Source: Lactuca virosa (Eukaryota; Streptophyta; Magnoliopsida; Asterales; Asteraceae). Taken from it: a stretch of DNA of 64,000 nt. The number at the start of each line of letters is the position of its first letter. The first letter of the stretch is position 1. Below, piece after piece: positions 31,745-42,485 of this stretch. Position numbers and translations under genes: made by a program. The stretch covers positions 409,233,549-409,297,548 of the forward strand of contig CAKMRJ010001112.1 of NCBI GenBank assembly GCA_928212115.1, read 5' to 3'. A model generated the notes under the pieces. It was not told where the DNA came from, ran no database searches, and saw nothing but the letters and a program-made list of their open reading frames with translations.

Positions 31745-32670
31745 GTTTTTGACATTTTTACCCTTTTTTCCCGATTAGCCGGTAATTAGGACTTTTTTGT
31801 CAAAAAAAATAAAGTTTAGGACTTTCTTGTCAAATCGTCAATTACGACTTTACTGTCAAAAAAATAAAGTTTAGGACTTTCTTGTCAAATCGTTAAAAAT
31901 ATTGGGACTTTAGTGTATATATAATTTTTTTTGTTAGAAATTTAATGGTATGATACTCTTTAAGCATAAGAGTTATTGAAACATTTTCTAATCAGCTAGA
32001 TCCTATTGAAATCTTTAACGTTTGCTTCTTGTTAAATCGTTTTTTTAATCTCAACAAACCGACATTGAAAAAAATTGAGATAATCAAGAAAGAAAGAAAG
32101 AAAGAACCAGGGTTGTGTTGCTTTTTGCAGTCCCAAAAATAGAGAAATAAGAAACCGAAAAAAACGAAGTTGCCCTTCTTTCCCTTCTCCGCATTCACAC
32201 TCTTTTGACTAGGCATATGTTGTTTGTGTTTGTATAAAGCCAGGACAATTTCGTTTTTTTCGGTTTCGTATTTCTCCATTTTTGGGACTGCAAAAAGCCA
32301 ACACAACCCTAGTTCTTTCTTTCTTTCTTGATTATCTCCATTTTTTTCAATGTCGGTTTGTTGAGATTAAAAAAACGATTTAACAATAAACAAATGTTAA
32401 GAATTTCAATAGGATCTAGCTGACTAGAGAAGGTTTTAATAACTCTTATGCTTAAAGAGTATCATACCATTAAATTTCTAACAAAAAAAGGATATATACA
32501 CTAAAGTCCTAATACTTTCAACAATTTGACAAAAGGTCCTAAACTTTATTCTTTTGACAATAAAGTCCTAACTGACGATTTGACAAGAACGTTTTAAACT
32601 TTATTTTTTTGAGAAAAAAGTCCTAACTACCGGCTAATCGGGAAAAAAAGGTAAAAGTGAAATTTTCATA
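31745..32670. mobile_element. Fold-back hairpin element (two ~420-bp inverted arms)
   Basis: Arm 1 (about 31745-32175) is the near reverse complement of arm 2 (about 32245-32670) around a ~70-bp loop. Examples: GTCCCAAAAATAGAGAAATA at 32130 pairs with TATTTCTCCATTTTTGGGAC at 32270; CTTTAAGCATAAGAGTTATT pairs with AATAACTCTTATGCTTAAAG near 32440. Arms also contain a sub-repeat (AAGTTTAGGACTTTCTTGTC) that is inverted again within arm 1 and in its left flank (31661-31740). Non-coding; the 104-codon frame 31992-32306 only reads through the hairpin. Likely a MITE or fold-back transposon. Confidence 0.75.
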
Positions 32671-33444
32671 TAGTTTATTGTAACTAGTGAATTAAAAATG
32701 TTTACTTTGCGGATATCCGATTTCAGTATCTGAATTTGTATGCGAAATTCCGGATACAGATACATATATTCTATTATCAAAAACTTTCAAATATCTTAAA
32801 TTTTTATATGAAATTTACGAATATCCAATTTTGAACACCTCTTATATATTAATTTTGGACCATATGCGTATTATCCAAACTAAACGTAAGAAACTTGGTC
32901 AAGAAACGAGAATCCATATGCGTCACAAAGGATCATGTTTATGTTTTTAGAAAATAAAAATCGGGTGTGGGAAAATATATTTTTGGATATGCAAAGATGT
33001 TTACGACAACTCCTACACGGTTCACAAAAATTGAAATTTTCATGATTTTACAAAGTTCCTTTTAAAAGTGAAACACATTAATTATCTCGTTTCAATGATG
33101 TTGATGTGCAAAACACGATAAACACAATTTTAGTATATTTTAAACTTTTGAATATTTTAAGGCAAAATAATACGGTTTATTTTTCATGATGTTGATAATT
33201 TATGACAAAATTAAAATTTTAAATATTTTAAGACAAACACGATAAACATATATTAATTATTTCGTTTTAACGATGTTGAAGTTATCCAACATTGGTAAGA
33301 TTAACACGTTAGTAGTGATAATTTTTGTAAGTTATTTATAAATTAATATAATCGATTTGAATTACTTGTTATTTAATTATTAAAATAGGTAAAAACAAAA
33401 TTAATATAGGTTAAATATGTCAAAACTCAACGCATGCATTTTTA
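32671..33444. other. AT-rich intergenic DNA
   Basis: No gene or element identified. Words such as AACACGATAAACA recur. Confidence 0.6.
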
Positions 33445-34375
33445 AGACCAACTCCAAGGCTAACACTAAAAATCACACTATTTTTATGTAAAAATCACAC
33501 AAAAATCATTTTCAATTCCAACCACACAATAAAAATTAACACGATAAACATACTTTAATATTATAATTATAAAATATTATTTTCTTTATTTAACTAAGTT
33601 TTATTATAATATATTAATTATTATTAATAATAGTATTAATTGATTTTCCAAGATGAAAATTACATTTTAAAATTAAATTGAATATAACTACAAAAAAAAC
33701 ATTACATTTATTTCAACATTGGAATACAATATAAATAAAAACTAGTTGCCTGAGTTAGCATATTCATCCCACAAATGTTCAATTAATGCATTTCGAAGTT
33801 CGTTGTGAGTGTCCTTATTTTTTATGTTTTTATGTCGATTAAGAAATTCTTGAAATCGCACATTAGCATCGACCACCATTTCAACCTCAACTGTTGGCAT
33901 TTCACTTCGTTCTTCGATAGATGCAGTAACATCACGTTCATCTTCGATGATCATATTATGCATAACGATACAAGAAGTCATTATCATGTAATATTTCCTT
34001 TCTCCATAAACGTGCAGGTCCTGCAATAATTGCAAAACGTGATTGTAATACTCCAAAAGCACGTTCTACATCTTTTCTGCATGCTTCTTGTTTCATTGCA
34101 AACAATTTTTTCTTTGGGCCATGTGGATGGTGAATAGTTTGAACAAGAGTAGCCCATTTTGGATATATCGTAACACATTGAAAAAAGGGGCAAAAAAGAA
34201 TATATATACATAATATTATAATATGTATATAGATTTAGTGGTGATGAACAGTTGCACACCAATTTGCTGGGATACTCTTGCTCTACATCAAAATGCCGGT
34301 AAGAATAAAGATCCATCGGAGGAATATGGCCCTGCAAAACACAAATTTGCACGTCCATTGGAGTTGCTCTAATGC
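33445..34375 (-). mobile_element. PIF/Harbinger transposon remnant
   Basis: Flanked by short inverted ends: CCAACTCCAAGG near 33450 and, on the opposite strand, GCAACTCCAATGG near 34360. These resemble the ends of PIF/Harbinger and Tourist-like elements. It encloses the C-terminal part of a Harbinger-type transposase. It is much shorter than an autonomous element, so internally deleted. Exact borders are approximate. Confidence 0.55.
33742..34190 (-). pseudogene. PIF/Harbinger transposase, C-terminal part
   Basis: The minus strand reads IYPKWATLVQTI, then ACRKDVERAFGVLQSRFAII and AGPARLWRKEILH in one frame, then MTSCIVMHNMIIEDERD and LRNALIEHLWDEYANSG in another. These are the hallmark blocks of the Harbinger DDE nuclease family (ALP1-like proteins in plants); the last catalytic Glu lies in DVERAFG. 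A 2-nt deletion at about 33985-33995 separates the two frames. The catalytic Asp residues and the N-terminus are missing, so it cannot act as a transposase. Confidence 0.85.
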
Positions 34376-36243
34376 ATCCAAACTCATAAATCATTACTAC
34401 AATAATTATATTGTAACACATTGATAATTTAAAAAGTAGACAAACGTAATCAAACTGATCATTATCAATTTTGTTTACTCAACACACATATACAAAGATT
34501 ATGATCTATTGGTACCAAGCTTCCCTTTTCTTCTTTAGGTTCCAAGGTTTAAATCTTTTATGAAACATAAATAAAATTAAGAATAGTTTAAAAGTATATT
34601 ATATTTGTCGTTTCAAAAAACAAAAAAACACACATTTTGTGTCTTTTGTTAGCGTCTCAATTTATTAAATCCTTATAACTCTTATAAATTAAGTCATCCA
34701 AATCAATATAGTTCAATATAAATCATATATTTTAAACCATATTCATTTAAAACTCTCAATTTTTCAAGGTATGTTAATGGTTAATTGAAATATTTGTTTT
34801 ATATAAGAAGATTATTTCATGTTTGGTTACTCAAAATGAAAACAATATATGAATGATAAAATATATTGGGAAAAGGTAAAAGTGAATATGATAATCAAGG
34901 TTTTGAAAGCCTAAAAGCTATTTAGGTGATTTTCTCGGTTTTAATTTTTAGTCAAATCATTTTTTTTAATTCTACATTCTTTATATTCTAAGAAATTGTT
35001 CATGCTACATTTGGAGTAAAAACAAATGAATCTATTTAGATTTATTTGTTAAAATTATTGAAGATGTATGTTTTTAATTTTGTAATATACTATATTTCTT
35101 GTTTGATCATTTAGAGTTTGAATGTATGAAGATGAATCTATTTAGAGTTTTGATGATTTCTTTTATTGGATATATGCATATTTTTTTGTTCCTATATGTA
35201 TTGTTTCTTAAAAAAAAGATATAGAAGTTGTATTTGTTTTTCTTATTTTGTTTCATAGGTAGGTCAATTATATTATACCATATTAATTTAGGCTTTTAAT
35301 TAATTAAACTTCTTTATTAATCTATTTTTAAAAGATAACTATTTATCTTTTAAGATAAAATACTTAATTTATTACTTCATGTTGTTTTATGTAAATTATT
35401 ACTGTTTTAATTTAACAACTTTTTAAAGTATTAATATAATATACTTAATTTTCAAAATTAAATATGCGTTAAAATAGAAATTTTAAATCAAAATGTCAAG
35501 GAAAGTTACAAGAAAATCAAAAGAATATTTTTTTAATTAGTTAGAAATTTATAAATATAGTGTTAAATATAATTGCTAAATTGTAATGTCAAATTATATA
35601 TTTATATCTTATAAAAAATGCTATTCTAAATGAATATGGTTGATAACCTTTTTTCTTACACCATATTGATTTGAAACTCCAACAACTTTTCAACTTTCAA
35701 CTAATTAATCACTACCACTAAAGAGTTTTTAACTTATATATTAACTTCAACTAATTAATTACTATAAATAAAGAGTTTCTCATTTATGTTATTTAATTCT
35801 TTTTATTATATATAGTTCATATGTAGATCATATTTCTAGAATTTATAGAGTAATATTGAGAAAAAGATGACTAAGAATATACAACCCTCTATTTTGGGAT
35901 GTATGTTTTGTATAAAACGAGAAAGAGATAATCATGGTATTCAAAGATGTTAATTTGTATAAGCTATCATATTTGTTGATATTGTTTTCTTATTGTTCAT
36001 ATGGTCTTCTTTTATGAAATTATAACTTCAATAAATGTAATATATGTTGGTCCAAAAAATTTGTATTTCATATTATTATTTATAACCATTTTTTTCTATA
36101 ATTCCTTCATGAGTTTGCATAAAACGGTTATTAAATTTATATATTAGAAATTGTTAGTCTTATGTACAAATTGTAGTTGTTAATTAACTAACAAATCGAA
36201 ATAGCAATGAATAATTGCTAATTATCGGTAAAATATTATTGGT
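34376..36243. other. AT-rich DNA, no feature identified
   Basis: About 1.9 kb of very AT-rich sequence without coding potential, tandem repeats or recognisable element ends. It abruptly meets Athila gag at 36243/36244. Confidence 0.6.
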
Positions 36244-36912
36244 CTAGAAACTGCTCACGTATTTGAGCCCAAGACTGATCGTACCAGGTGGGAGTGCTTT
36301 CAACCAGTCTTTTGCAGCTCCTTTGAAAGTAACTGGTAGCATCCTTAGCAAGACAGTATCTCTATTGATATTTGGGACATTGAAATAGTCAGCAATGTCG
36401 TTGACTTCATCTAGATGTTTGAAAGCATCCTCATGATCCTTTCCATAAAACGGAATATCCTTTAGTGCATTAAGGATGTGTCCCTTCAACTCGAATGTGG
36501 GAGTGGCAGGAATCATAGGTTGTACTAATCCCGGACCAACATCTTCTCGAATATGCTTCTTGTAAGCTCCTATTGTCATTTCTTCAATGTTCGCCATTTC
36601 GATGCTTGGCTCGTCTTCGGGTTCGCTCGTATATAGTCCAAACTCGTTCTTGGACTCGCATTCAAACTCGTTTGGGATAGGTATTTGATCTAAACATGCA
36701 ATCTTGCTCTTGTCCTTCGTAGATGAGCTCGATTCTCCCGTTTTCTTCCCCGACTTCTTTGAAAACACTGACTTGAGTTCTTGTAAGGGCGTCTTCTTTG
36801 GTGTTTGATCTTCTTTCACATTCTTATCTTTCTTTTTGTGAAGGACAGACTCTGGATCTTCAAGAGATGGCACCAAAGGCGTATTGGACCCTCTGGTCAT
36901 GTACTCCTGCAA
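36244..36912 (-). pseudogene. Athila-type gag (element H), truncated
   Basis: Open frame of 222 codons. After a basic Lys/Ser N-terminus it reads FELKGHILNALKDIPFYGKD, then HEDAFKHLDEVNDIADYF and TVLLRMLPVTFKGAAKDWLK, the signature of plant Athila-lineage gag. The last residues leave the family frame (a frameshift at about 36270), and the sequence stops at 36244 where unrelated AT-rich DNA begins. The rest of gag and all of pol are absent. It encodes a structural particle protein. The PBS and LTR follow upstream at 37137-38491. Confidence 0.85.
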
Positions 36913-37136
36913 AAATAAACAAAATAAAAACGTAAAACTGAACTAAAATAGAAAAACAGCCTAAAAACAAAGAAAACTAGGAATCACAGGATTCACGTCG
37001 TGAGCCTATAAAGCTCACGTCGTGAGTTCTGTAATGCAAGAAAAAAATGAAACTGAAAAATAACTTTTTGCAGGTTTTACCTCACAAGAAGGATCGATTA
37101 ATTTAAAGCAAAATAAATCAGTAATTAACTAAGCCG
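36913..37136 (-). other. Leader of Athila element H
   Basis: Non-coding leader between PBS and gag. It contains one pair of TCACGTCGTGAG dyads (36992-37026) with the same 22-bp spacing as those in the LTR. Confidence 0.6.
36992..37026. repeat. CTCACGTCGTGAG dyad pair in the Athila leader
   Basis: Thirteen-base dyads start at 36992 (first base T instead of C) and 37014, 22 bp apart with a 9-bp spacer. Confidence 0.9.
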
Positions 37137-37156
37137 TTCCCCGGCAACGGCGCCAA
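37137..37156 (-). promoter_or_regulatory. Primer-binding site of Athila element H (tRNA-Asp type)
   Basis: The minus strand reads TGGCGCCGTTGCCGGGGAA, the primer-site sequence characteristic of Athila elements, 5 nt beyond the LTR end. Confidence 0.9.
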
Positions 37157-38119
37157 AAACTTGATGCGTGCAAATAGCTACACCTAATTTTAAATTTATA
37201 ACCTAACTACTTAACTAACTAAAATGCACCTAGGCAGTGTACCTAGTCAAATTATAGAATAGTTTGGGTAAGTCGGGTGTCAATCACAGGGAACGGTTTT
37301 AATTAGCTAAAATAATTACTCTAAATTAATCTAAAATCAACAATAATTAAAAAGGTTTTTATCCGATTTTGCAAGATCAGACTAACTTAACTCAAATTCA
37401 ATTAATAATTAAAAACACTCCTGTTTAGTTCGAATCAACTTCTTCTTTATGGTTAGCTAACAATTATGGATTATCAAATTGGTTATTAGTGTATTAGTAA
37501 TTTAAGTCTAAACTTACAAATATTAAACTAATTCATGTAAAACTATGTATGGTCACACACAATCAAACACAGAACCGGTTATGGATTATGAATAAGCTAT
37601 GTAAGATTATGCAAACACAATTATGGTCATAATTTATGTTCTCTAGCACAGCTAAATTTAATTACTTTAATTACTATCTAATATTGGTCAATCCTAGCTC
37701 TAGCAATTCAATGTTCACTAAATCACTAGGTTTCAAGTTCATGTAATTTAATAATCACTAAGCTACACAGAACATGAATTCAAGCAACTAAAGAAACAAA
37801 TATTAACATGCTAGGTAATAATAATCAACACAAGAAAATACCAACTAAGCAAATCCATTATTAATAAGCTAAACCATAAGTCATAAGCTTCATCTAGCTA
37901 AACAAGAGTAGCTAAATTCAGCTGCTCATAGCAACAGATAAACAAACACAAATCATAATAGAAGTCATAATGAATGTACCAAACAGTTAAACTATTAATG
38001 TACTCTTCTCTTCCTTGGTGGTAAAAACCCTATTCCAGAACTTCTTCTCCTCTCCAAATCGTCTCTAGGTCTGCCTTCTATCCACCAAAAAAGTCTCTCA
38101 AATCGTAATAGACTAAAGA

Positions 38120-38127
38120 TATTTATA
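38120..38127 (-). promoter_or_regulatory. TATA box of the Athila LTR
   Basis: Minus strand TATAAATA, about 365 bp from the LTR 5' end, with the dyad pairs upstream at 38144 and 38244. Confidence 0.55.
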
Positions 38128-38143
38128 ATCTTATTTTTCCAGT

Positions 38144-38278
38144 CTCACGTCGTGAGCAGATAATCCTCACGTCGTGAGTGCGCGATTAACGTATTCGACA
38201 AGGACTCTTCTTCATCCGGTGCATATCTTCTAGAACACTCCACCTCACGTCGTGAGCCTTCAACTCTCACGTCGTGAG
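38144..38278. repeat. Two CTCACGTCGTGAG pairs upstream of the Athila TATA
   Basis: Dyads start at 38144/38166 and 38244/38266. Each pair is 22 bp apart with a 9-bp spacer; the pairs are 100 bp apart. They lie 17-51 and 117-151 bp upstream of the TATA at 38120-38127. Confidence 0.95.
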
Positions 38279-38491
38279 TGCGAATTATTGCTGGATTTCT
38301 ATCTTTCTTCTTTCAAGCCTTCATAGTTCCATGCTTTGTCAACTTTAGTCCCTCTCTTCGAAAATGCTTCTATTTTGGCTGCAAATAACAATTTATCCTT
38401 ATAAGTACCATAATTCTATCAAAATAACCAAAATATTAATAAAAATGTAATTAAATATTGCCTAAAAATATGTATAAATATGGCAACATCA

Positions 38492-39138
38492 GTAATCTTG
38501 ATTCTAGATATATGGGAGGTTTTGCATGGATATTCAACATATAATAGTGAGGTGTCACCATTCTGATTTATCACATTTTTTATATATATTCGAGAATAGG
38601 AGAGGGAATGGAAAAAAAATAAGTATTAGGCTTGGATTGGGTATTTAGTAACCGAGAATACTTCGGCCCAATTAAGATTTTTCTTCCCAATCGGGTCCAC
38701 ATATGTGTTTACGGCCCAAAATGATAAAAGGAATGGGTTTTCGGCCCATATAATTAAAGGAGATGATTTTCGGCCAATAAGGCCCATGAAGAGTCTTATG
38801 GCCCAAAATACTATTGTTTAATGAATGTGGGTCCATCTAGGGCCCAAATAAGGATTTTTAGCCCAAGAGGACCACGTTGAGCAGTTACTGGTCCACTAGG
38901 CCCAGTAAATGAATCTTGGCCCAATAAGAGATTTGAACCGGGAAGTTAGGGTTACAAACCCAAAGTTGAGTGAATTTAGCGTATTGAATTAGGTTTAGAG
39001 CTTGCACAAGTGAGTTTTTATTTGAACTGTCGTTTTCGAATGAATAACATTTATAACATCATACTTGGAGTTACAAAATACAACAAGAGTTTATTACACA
39101 TGGACATAATTTCCTAGCCCAAAATGCCAGTTGTGACA
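38492..39138 (-). repeat. 3' LTR of element F, truncated by Athila
   Basis: Begins on the minus strand with TGTCACAACTGG at 39138 and matches 63319-64000 almost base for base. The remaining ~2.6 kb of this LTR is missing because Athila element H joins at 38491. It holds a cluster of GGCCCA words (38664-38925). Where the 5' LTR carries a long TA microsatellite, this copy has only a few TA units. Confidence 0.9.
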
Positions 39139-39148
39139 TCATCCCCCC
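39139..39148 (-). promoter_or_regulatory. Polypurine tract of element F
   Basis: Minus strand GGGGGGATGA immediately before the 3' LTR start. Confidence 0.8.
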
Positions 39149-39184
39149 GTTAGAGGGAATTTCGTCCCGAAATTCTTTTGAAAG

Positions 39185-39376
39185 TTGATCTTAATAGCTA
39201 GAGAAAAGGTGAGGGTACTTTTGCATCATTTGATCTTCGCGTTCCCATGTGAATTCCGGTCCGCGCTTAGCATTCCATCGAACCTTCATAATAGGAATGT
39301 AGCTTTGTTGTGTGCTCTTCACTTCCCTGTCCATGATTTCAACCGGCTCTTCGACGAACAGGAGATTCTTGTTCAC
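39185..39376 (-). pseudogene. Element F chromodomain (end of integrase)
   Basis: Reads EEPVEIMDREVKSTQQSYIP, then IMKVRWNAKRGPEFTWERED and KYPHLF. This is the C-terminal chromodomain of Tekay/Del-clade chromoviruses, a fold thought to bind chromatin marks and direct integration to heterochromatin. The aromatic residues of the pocket region (Y, W, and F in FTWE) are visible. A TAG at about 39386 separates it from the integrase C-terminal frame; a stop follows at 39191 and the PPT is 45 bp further. Confidence 0.9.
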
Positions 39377-39388
39377 CCCGATCTCATC

Positions 39389-39757
39389 CTAGGGAACAAC
39401 GAGGGTTTCATCTGATAGACACTTTTTCATATTTGACACGTGGAAATTTGGGTGTACATTGCTAAATTCTGAGGGTAGTTGTAGCTTATAAGCTATCAGA
39501 CCAATCCGGGAAAGGATCTCGAACGGTCCGATGTAACGTGGATTTAGCTTGCCCCGCTTTCCGAATCGTACCATCCCCTTCCAGGGAGAGACTTTCAGTA
39601 GCACCCGATCTCCGACTTGAAACTCCAGAGGCTTTCGCCGTTTATCAGCATAGCTCTTTTGTTCATCTCGCAATGCTTGGAGTCGTGCCTTGATTTGAAA
39701 TATTTTCTCCGTCGTTTCCCGAATGATCTCGAGGCCTGTAATAGTGTTGTTCGGTGT
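39389..39757 (-). pseudogene. Element F integrase C-terminal domain
   Basis: Reads [20 protein letters not shown], then [20 protein letters not shown] and [18 protein letters not shown], the GPY/F-type module conserved in gypsy integrases, ending [15 protein letters not shown]. It is in frame with the chromodomain apart from one stop. Upstream, the stop after DTHLARG (about 39758) separates it from the core. Confidence 0.9.
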
Positions 39758-40267
39758 TTACCCTCTTGCCAGATGAGTGTCTCCCACCTCAACCCAGCAA
39801 AGACGTGAACTGCATTTCCGACCATACAAAGCTGCGAAAGGAGCCACCTTAATGCTCGTGTGATAGTTGTTGTCGTACGAGACCTCGATTAGGGGCAAAT
39901 GGGTATCCCATGCCTTGCCAAAATCAATCACACAGGCTCGGAGCATGTCTTCAAGCGTTTGAATGGTTCGCTCGCTTTGGCCGTCGGTGTGGGGGTGATA
40001 AGCAGTGCTCATATCCAGTTGTGTTCCCAATGCCTTCTGGAGTGACTGCCAAAATCGAGAGGTAAATCTACTATCTCGATCAGAGATAATAGATATTGGT
40101 ACCCCATGCAATCTCACCACGTCCTTTATATAGATTCGCGTTAGCTTCTCCATTTTGTACGTCTCCTTTATTGGCAGGAAATGGGCGGATTTGGTTAACC
40201 TTTCGACAATCACCCAGATAGCATCCAACCCGTCTGCTGTCTTAGGTAATTTGGTTATGGAATCCAT
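39758..40267 (-). pseudogene. Element F integrase catalytic core
   Basis: Reads [20 protein letters not shown], then [13 protein letters not shown], the [15 protein letters not shown] block and [16 protein letters not shown]. These are the D, D and E motifs of gypsy integrase, but the first acidic residue is Glu (GAA at 40202-40204) where this family has Asp (VDRLTK). The second Asp (SDRD) and the Glu (SERT) are intact. The initial Met is internal. The linking sequence to the zinc domain at 40268-40330 is disrupted. Confidence 0.9.
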
Positions 40268-40327
40268 CGTAATCCTTTCCCATTTCCACTCGTGAATTTA
40301 GGGTTGCTGCAGTAATCTTGAGGGCTT

Positions 40328-40546
40328 CTAATATTCCCCTTTAACCTTGGCGCAAGTGAGGCACTTGCTCACGTAAGTGGCAATTTCTGCTTTCATGTTT
40401 GGCCACCAATATTGTTGCTTCAGATCGAAGTACATTTTATCAGCACCAGGATGGACTGAATATCTTGTCTTGTGCGCTTCGTTCATGACCACATCTCTGA
40501 ACCCTCCAAACTTTGGGATCCAAATTCGGTTCATGAGCTAATAAGC
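40328..40546 (-). pseudogene. Element F integrase zinc-binding (H2C2) domain
   Basis: Reads [20 protein letters not shown], then [20 protein letters not shown] and [20 protein letters not shown]. The two His and two Cys of the H2C2 zinc module are present. The upstream join to the RNase H region is interrupted by solo LTR G, which inserted at 40546/40547. Confidence 0.9.
40542..40546. repeat. Target-site duplication of solo LTR G (left), TAAGC
   Basis: Exact match to 43130-43134. Confidence 0.95.
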
Positions 40547-40963
40547 TGTCACACCTCCAAACCGGAACGGCGGAAAAATTCGGGGGTGGAGGACGTCATA
40601 TGTAGTATCACAACAATTGCATCATAGTAATCAAAGTAAACACAACCATTACATTGAATATATATGAGAAGGTATTTACATCTGCTTGATTTATATTTAT
40701 ATACATCAAAAGTATAGCAAAATATAAAAGACGTGACTCTATACGCTCCGTCTTCTCAAAAGTCTGTCGAGGTACCTGTCTACTGATTTCTTGAGAATAC
40801 AAGCAGTTTTGAAAAGATTATCAGCATTAAGCTGGTGAGTTCATAAGCATGTTTTTGTAGTGAAAACCTGTCATTTGAATCTGTAAAATGTTTGTATGCC
40901 TCCCAAGAAAGTCCAATATTTTCTAACATATATGTTGAATAATGTATTAGTTTGTATGTCTGG

Positions 40964-41082
40964 TTACCACCAGCTGTATTGTATAACTTTGTTTTGAATG
41001 AAAAATCGCTTTGTATGAAAACCCTGGCTATCACCAGTAATGTATAGAATGTTCTGTTTGAAAACCCTGGTTACCACCAGTA
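40964..41082. repeat. CTGGT-N4-ACCAG dyads, 3 copies
   Basis: CTGGTTACCACCAG near 40964 and 41066, and CTGGCTATCACCAG near 41026. Each can form a short stem. They lie near the 3' end of the LTR, in the transcribed part. Confidence 0.75.
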
Positions 41083-41110
41083 TGTATAGTAGTTTAATTA
41101 CTTAAAATAA

Positions 41111-41690
41111 AACTATGATTTGAAATCCTTGAAATCCTCCAGTTGTATTATGAACTAGTTTTATTAATGAAAATAAAACTAAAGAAGAATGAAATCCCGT
41201 AAACAATAAGGTTAGTTTATACTATTGTGAGTCGTATAACCATGCTTGATATGACCTAGTGACCTTTTCGACGTTCTTCAAGTGTCGGATATATGACATT
41301 TGTCACCCCAGGCATGCCTTCCTAACTGTAGCTAGCAGTTCAGGTGTGGGATTGTCAGTCCCGAATAGATCTATTCACAAATCTCACGCTGTAATGAAAC
41401 TATGATTTGAAATCCTTAAAATCCTCCAGTTGTATTATAAACTAGTTTTATTAATGAAAATAAAACTAAAGAAGAATGAAATCCCGTAAACAATAAGGTT
41501 AGTTTATACTGTCGTGAGTCGTATAACCATGCTTGATATGACCTAGTGACCTTTTCGACGTTCTTCAAGTGTCAGATATATGACATTTGTCACCCCTGTC
41601 ATGCATGCCTAACTGTAGCTAGCAGTTCAGGTGTGTCAGATATGACCTAGTGACCTTTTCGACGTTCTTCAAGTGTCAGTCCTGAATAGA
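41111..41690. repeat. 287-bp tandem duplication in solo LTR G
   Basis: AACTATGATTTGAAATCC starts at 41111 and again at 41398, and the two units run in parallel through GACCTAGTGACCTTTTCGAC and CAAATCTCACGCT. A shorter third copy of the second half begins near 41639. Confidence 0.9.
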
Positions 41691-42485
41691 TCTATTGACA
41701 AATCTCACGCTCTCCCTCCAGGAGACTCTGGTTATACTATGATAGGATTTAACTTGTACCCCGAAGGGTTCCATTGAAGAGTTGTCTCACAATCCTGTAT
41801 TAACTAGTTTACATGTAGTTCTGTATTGTTCTATAGTGTTTGAATCCGTTTGTGTACTTTGTAGAGTAATAATTATACTTAAATAATTATTTAGTAGTGT
41901 ATTCTTGTTACCCGAGAAATATCATTGAATATCATAAACTAAGTCTGTCATAGTATATATGCATGTAAATGTAAAACCGTGTATTGAAATCCCAAACTAT
42001 ACTATTATAGTTTGTATGTATGTTATGTACTTGGTTTGTGTTTTGATCTGAAAACTTATGCAATTTTCCTTGTAAGTTGAAAATGTCCCTTATGCCCAGC
42101 ATGTTACAAAAGGGATAAAACATCTAAATATATTATAAAAATGTGGAAACCGTATGGTTGTATCAATTGCATCAGTTTTAAACGTGTTGAAATCCTTTTG
42201 TATAAATTTACAAAATCATTTGTGTTTGGCTTGTACTCTCCCCCTGAAAATGTTAAAATAGTAAAAGCATAGGGGTATGAACACACTGTTAGTTGCGTGA
42301 AAGTGTTGGACAACGAAACTGGGAATGAAGACCCTCGAGTTGATGTACGCGACACTCAACGGGATCCTAATAACAATTAATACATATATGTATTTTATTA
42401 GCGAAACCCCTTTATTATAGTGTTGGAAAAACACTTGTTATTGGTTTAGGAATGTTACCGAGAATCAATCGAGGTGGAAAAGTGG

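Larger units (their letters stand above)
37162..38491 (-). mobile_element. 5' LTR of Athila element H (1,330 bp)
   Basis: Ends are TGATGTTGCC at 38491 and CACGCATCA at 37162 (minus strand), so TGATG...CATCA inverted ends. PBS and gag follow at 37137 and 36912. A TATAAATA lies at 38120-38127, with two CTCACGTCGTGAG pairs just upstream. Its right border cuts the LTR of Tekay element F, shown by the same sequence uninterrupted at 63319. Confidence 0.9.

Noticed and set aside
31992..32306. 104-codon minus-strand ORF in the hairpin
   Set aside because: It reads through one arm, the loop and part of the other arm; symmetry of the hairpin, not coding, shapes it.
34376..36243. Possible gene in the AT-rich gap before Athila
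   Set aside because: No open frame above background, no GC-richer segment, no splice-signal pattern.
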